Shown: in pieces, positions 62,364 to 64,000 of the stretch
How positions within the stretch are numbered: position 1 is the stretch's first letter
Layout: every line of letters begins with the position of its first letter
NCBI GenBank assembly: GCA_027032075.1
Contig: JALVOC010000006.1
Location: 90,429 to 154,428 of the forward strand
Direction: 5' to 3'
Source: Chromatiales bacterium
GTDB taxonomy: Bacteria; Pseudomonadota; Gammaproteobacteria; UBA6429; Thiohalophilaceae
DNA length: 64,000 bases
The notes under the pieces: model-generated
Told to the model about the DNA's origin: nothing
What the model saw: the letters and a program-made list of their open reading frames with translations, nothing else
The model's database searches: none
Position numbers and translations under genes: made by a program

Positions 62364-64000
62364 TCATGCGATCTGCTGCAACAACTCCTGGGCTTCCTGT
62401 TTTTGATCACTGTTACCCTCATCCATCACTTCATCGAGGATACTGCGTGCACCATCCGGATCACCCATGTCGATATAAGCCTTTGCCAGATCGAGCTTGG
62501 TACCCACTTCATCACCTCCGGCAATATCCAGATCACCCGCGTCGGTGGCATCCAGTTCAAAATCCAGATTCGCTTCCGGCGCGGCAACTTCAGACCCTTC
62601 GGTTTCGATATCCATCGTCAGGGAAGACTGGGATTCCGCCGGCGATTCCAGATCAAAACCCTCGCCAAGATCGATCATTGAGGAATCCTCCTCACTGGAA
62701 GCCGTTTGCGCTTCGGAAGCCGTTTGCGCGTCCTCGGCCGTACCGGTATCCAGCTCAAAGTCCAGACCGGCACCCAGATCGGGCTCCGCCTGTTCACTTT
62801 CTCCCAGATCCAGATTGAAATCCAGGCCACTGCCTTCTTCTGCTTCAGCAGCTGCCTTGTTCATATCAATGTTGAAATCGAGATCCGGACTTTCCTCCTG
62901 ACTCACTTCAGGCTCGCTTTCACCCAGATCGAGGTTGAAATCCAGGCCACTTTCATCAACAGCCTCCTGTGACTGGGTCGGGGCCGTTTCCGCCTCCTGA
63001 TCCACATCCAGATTGTATTCCAGTACTCCGCTGTCGTTGCTGCCACCTGCTGCGGCATCCGCCGGTGCCCCGCCAAAATCCGCCGCTTCGAACACGCCGG
63101 TGTCCAGGCCGATGTCCATCACCTGGCTGTCACTCAGGCTGACGCTCGAATCATCACTGCTTGGTACAGCCGCTTCGCCCGCCTCTACCGCTGCCGCTGC
63201 GCTCCCGGAACTGAACAAGGGGTTACCGGGAACCAGCTCCATGCCCATGGCGACCACTTTTTGCCAGTTGGGATTCTCATTGGCATTTTCGCCAAGACTG
63301 GCATAGTAATCCTCGGCGGTGTTCTCGAAGGCGGGTTTGTTCTTGGTGGTATGGTAAAGTTCAAGCAGTTTCAGTCTTAACTCCGCCCGGCTCGGTTCGC
63401 TGTCGATGGCTTCCTTCAAACGTTCTTCCGCCGCTTCATACCGGCCGTATGCCATAAACACATCCGCTTCGGTCAGCGGATCGACTTCGCTGTCCTCGGT
63501 CTGGATAGCACCCGCACCACTGACGGCAAAATCACTCAGGAATGAGGATTCCTCCTCCGATTCGGCCTCGGTCCCGGTAGTGGTCACGCTCGATGGCCCA
63601 CCCGTGAGAATGCTCTCCTGATAGGCCTCGCCGGCTTTCTTGCGGCGGCGCACAAGGATAAGCATCACTACAATCAATACCAGCAATACCGGTAGCGCAA
63701 TGAAGATCAGCAGCGAGTTCCCCGCCATGGAGCCGAATATACCGGTCAGGGTATCGCCGACGGATTTGAATACACCCATCACCGCACCGAGCACACCGCC
63801 ATCACCGCCAGGGGCGGGAGGAGTTTCAGCAGGCTCACCCCCCTTTTCAGCCGCGGCAATTTCATTCGCCAGTTCAATCGGCGATTTTTCCCCTGTGGGC
63901 CTGGCCGCTTCAGCAGGGGCAGGAGCCGGCGCCTTCTCAGGGGTGGTTTCAGCCACAGGGGCGGGTTCAGGCTCGGCAACCACCGCCGGGGTTTCCGCTA
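62364..64000 (-). CDS. fimV: FimV-family polar hub protein, C-terminal part (N-terminus outside window)
   Basis: At least 545 residues; the frame is open to the window edge. A Pro/Ala/Glu-rich linker precedes one membrane helix (LLIFIALPVLLVLIVVMLILV), then a TPR-like region (MAYGRYEAAEERLKEAID). A long acidic region follows, with repeats of the type LDFNLDLGESE, and the conserved FimV C-terminal domain (GTKLDLAKAYIDMGDPDGAR, ILDEVMDEGNSDQKQEAQEL). FimV/HubP organises the cell pole, type IV pili and twitching. The LysM part expected at the N-terminus is not visible here. Confidence 0.93.
   Translation of the reverse strand, partial: AETPAVVAEPEPAPVAETTPEKAPAPAPAEAARPTGEKSPIELANEIAAAEKGGEPAETPPAPGGDGGVLGAVMGVFKSVGDTLTGIFGSMAGNSLLIFIALPVLLVLIVVMLILVRRRKKAGEAYQESILTGGPSSVTTTGTEAESEEESSFLSDFAVSGAGAIQTEDSEVDPLTEADVFMAYGRYEAAEERLKEAIDSEPSRAELRLKLLELYHTTKNKPAFENTAEDYYASLGENANENPNWQKVVAMGMELVPGNPLFSSGSAAAAVEAGEAAVPSSDDSSVSLSDSQVMDIGLDTGVFEAADFGGAPADAAAGGSNDSGVLEYNLDVDQEAETAPTQSQEAVDESGLDFNLDLGESEPEVSQEESPDLDFNIDMNKAAAEAEEGSGLDFNLDLGESEQAEPDLGAGLDFELDTGTAEDAQTASEAQTASSEEDSSMIDLGEGFDLESPAESQSSLTMDIETEGSEVAAPEANLDFELDATDAGDLDIAGGDEVGTKLDLAKAYIDMGDPDGARSILDEVMDEGNSDQKQEAQELLQQIA

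Overview
The window looks like a chromosomal segment of a nitrogen-fixing gammaproteobacterium, plausibly of the Chromatiales/sulfur-oxidiser type. The taxonomic hint comes from gene order (purF-cvpA-SPOR-folC-accD-trpABF-truA-fimV, and a tRNA-Pro/Arg/His cluster) and from nifM and RnfABCDGEH next to a molybdenum nif cluster. No marker gene is present that would fix the species.

Layout. (1) 1-3.9 kb: the 3' part of a VgrG with a C-terminal extension that looks like a toxin, followed by two paralogous, unrecognised proteins that are probably immunity proteins. (2) 3.9-32 kb, almost all on the minus strand: a compact nif island. It holds nifUS and nifV-cysE-nifWZM; nifEN-nifX-rseC-nifX-associated-fdxB-apbE; nifHDKT-fdx-nafY-unknown; and nifB-fdxN-2Fe2S ferredoxin-nifQ-draG. 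DraT, a periplasmic alpha-carbonic anhydrase, a hemerythrin-like protein and glgC sit among them. (3) 32-39.6 kb: nifA, then divergently rnfABCDGEH, an ion-motive complex that can supply low-potential electrons to nitrogenase. (4) 39.6-41.6 kb: a small HExxH protein and the tRNA cluster. (5) 42-64 kb: housekeeping genes (folD, cysS, two cyclophilins, lpxH, a glycerate kinase, metZ, purF, cvpA, folC, accD, trpA/B/F, truA, fimV).

Regulation is readable from the DNA. Sigma-54 -24/-12 elements, each with a TGT-N10-ACA NifA site upstream, lie before nifH, nifE, nifU, nifV, nifB and rnfA. NifA itself lacks the linker cysteines of oxygen-sensing NifA proteins, and no nifL is seen. Post-translational control is indicated by DraT and DraG, with the target arginine present in NifH. 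ApbE and RseC, encoded inside the nifEN operon, probably serve the Rnf complex.

Most unusual features. The tRNA-Arg(UCU) gene is split in its anticodon loop, between U34 and C35, by a 452-nt group I intron whose P, Q, R and S core elements can all be identified. Two related families of hairpin-forming repeats, of about 260-311 bp (three copies) and 93-100 bp (two copies), share ends, and their arms change together between copies. One copy splits a remnant of the fimV 3' end, one supplies the stop codon of a lipoprotein gene, and one sits between nifS and nifV. A 187-bp tandem duplication carries copies of the tRNA-Pro 3' end.
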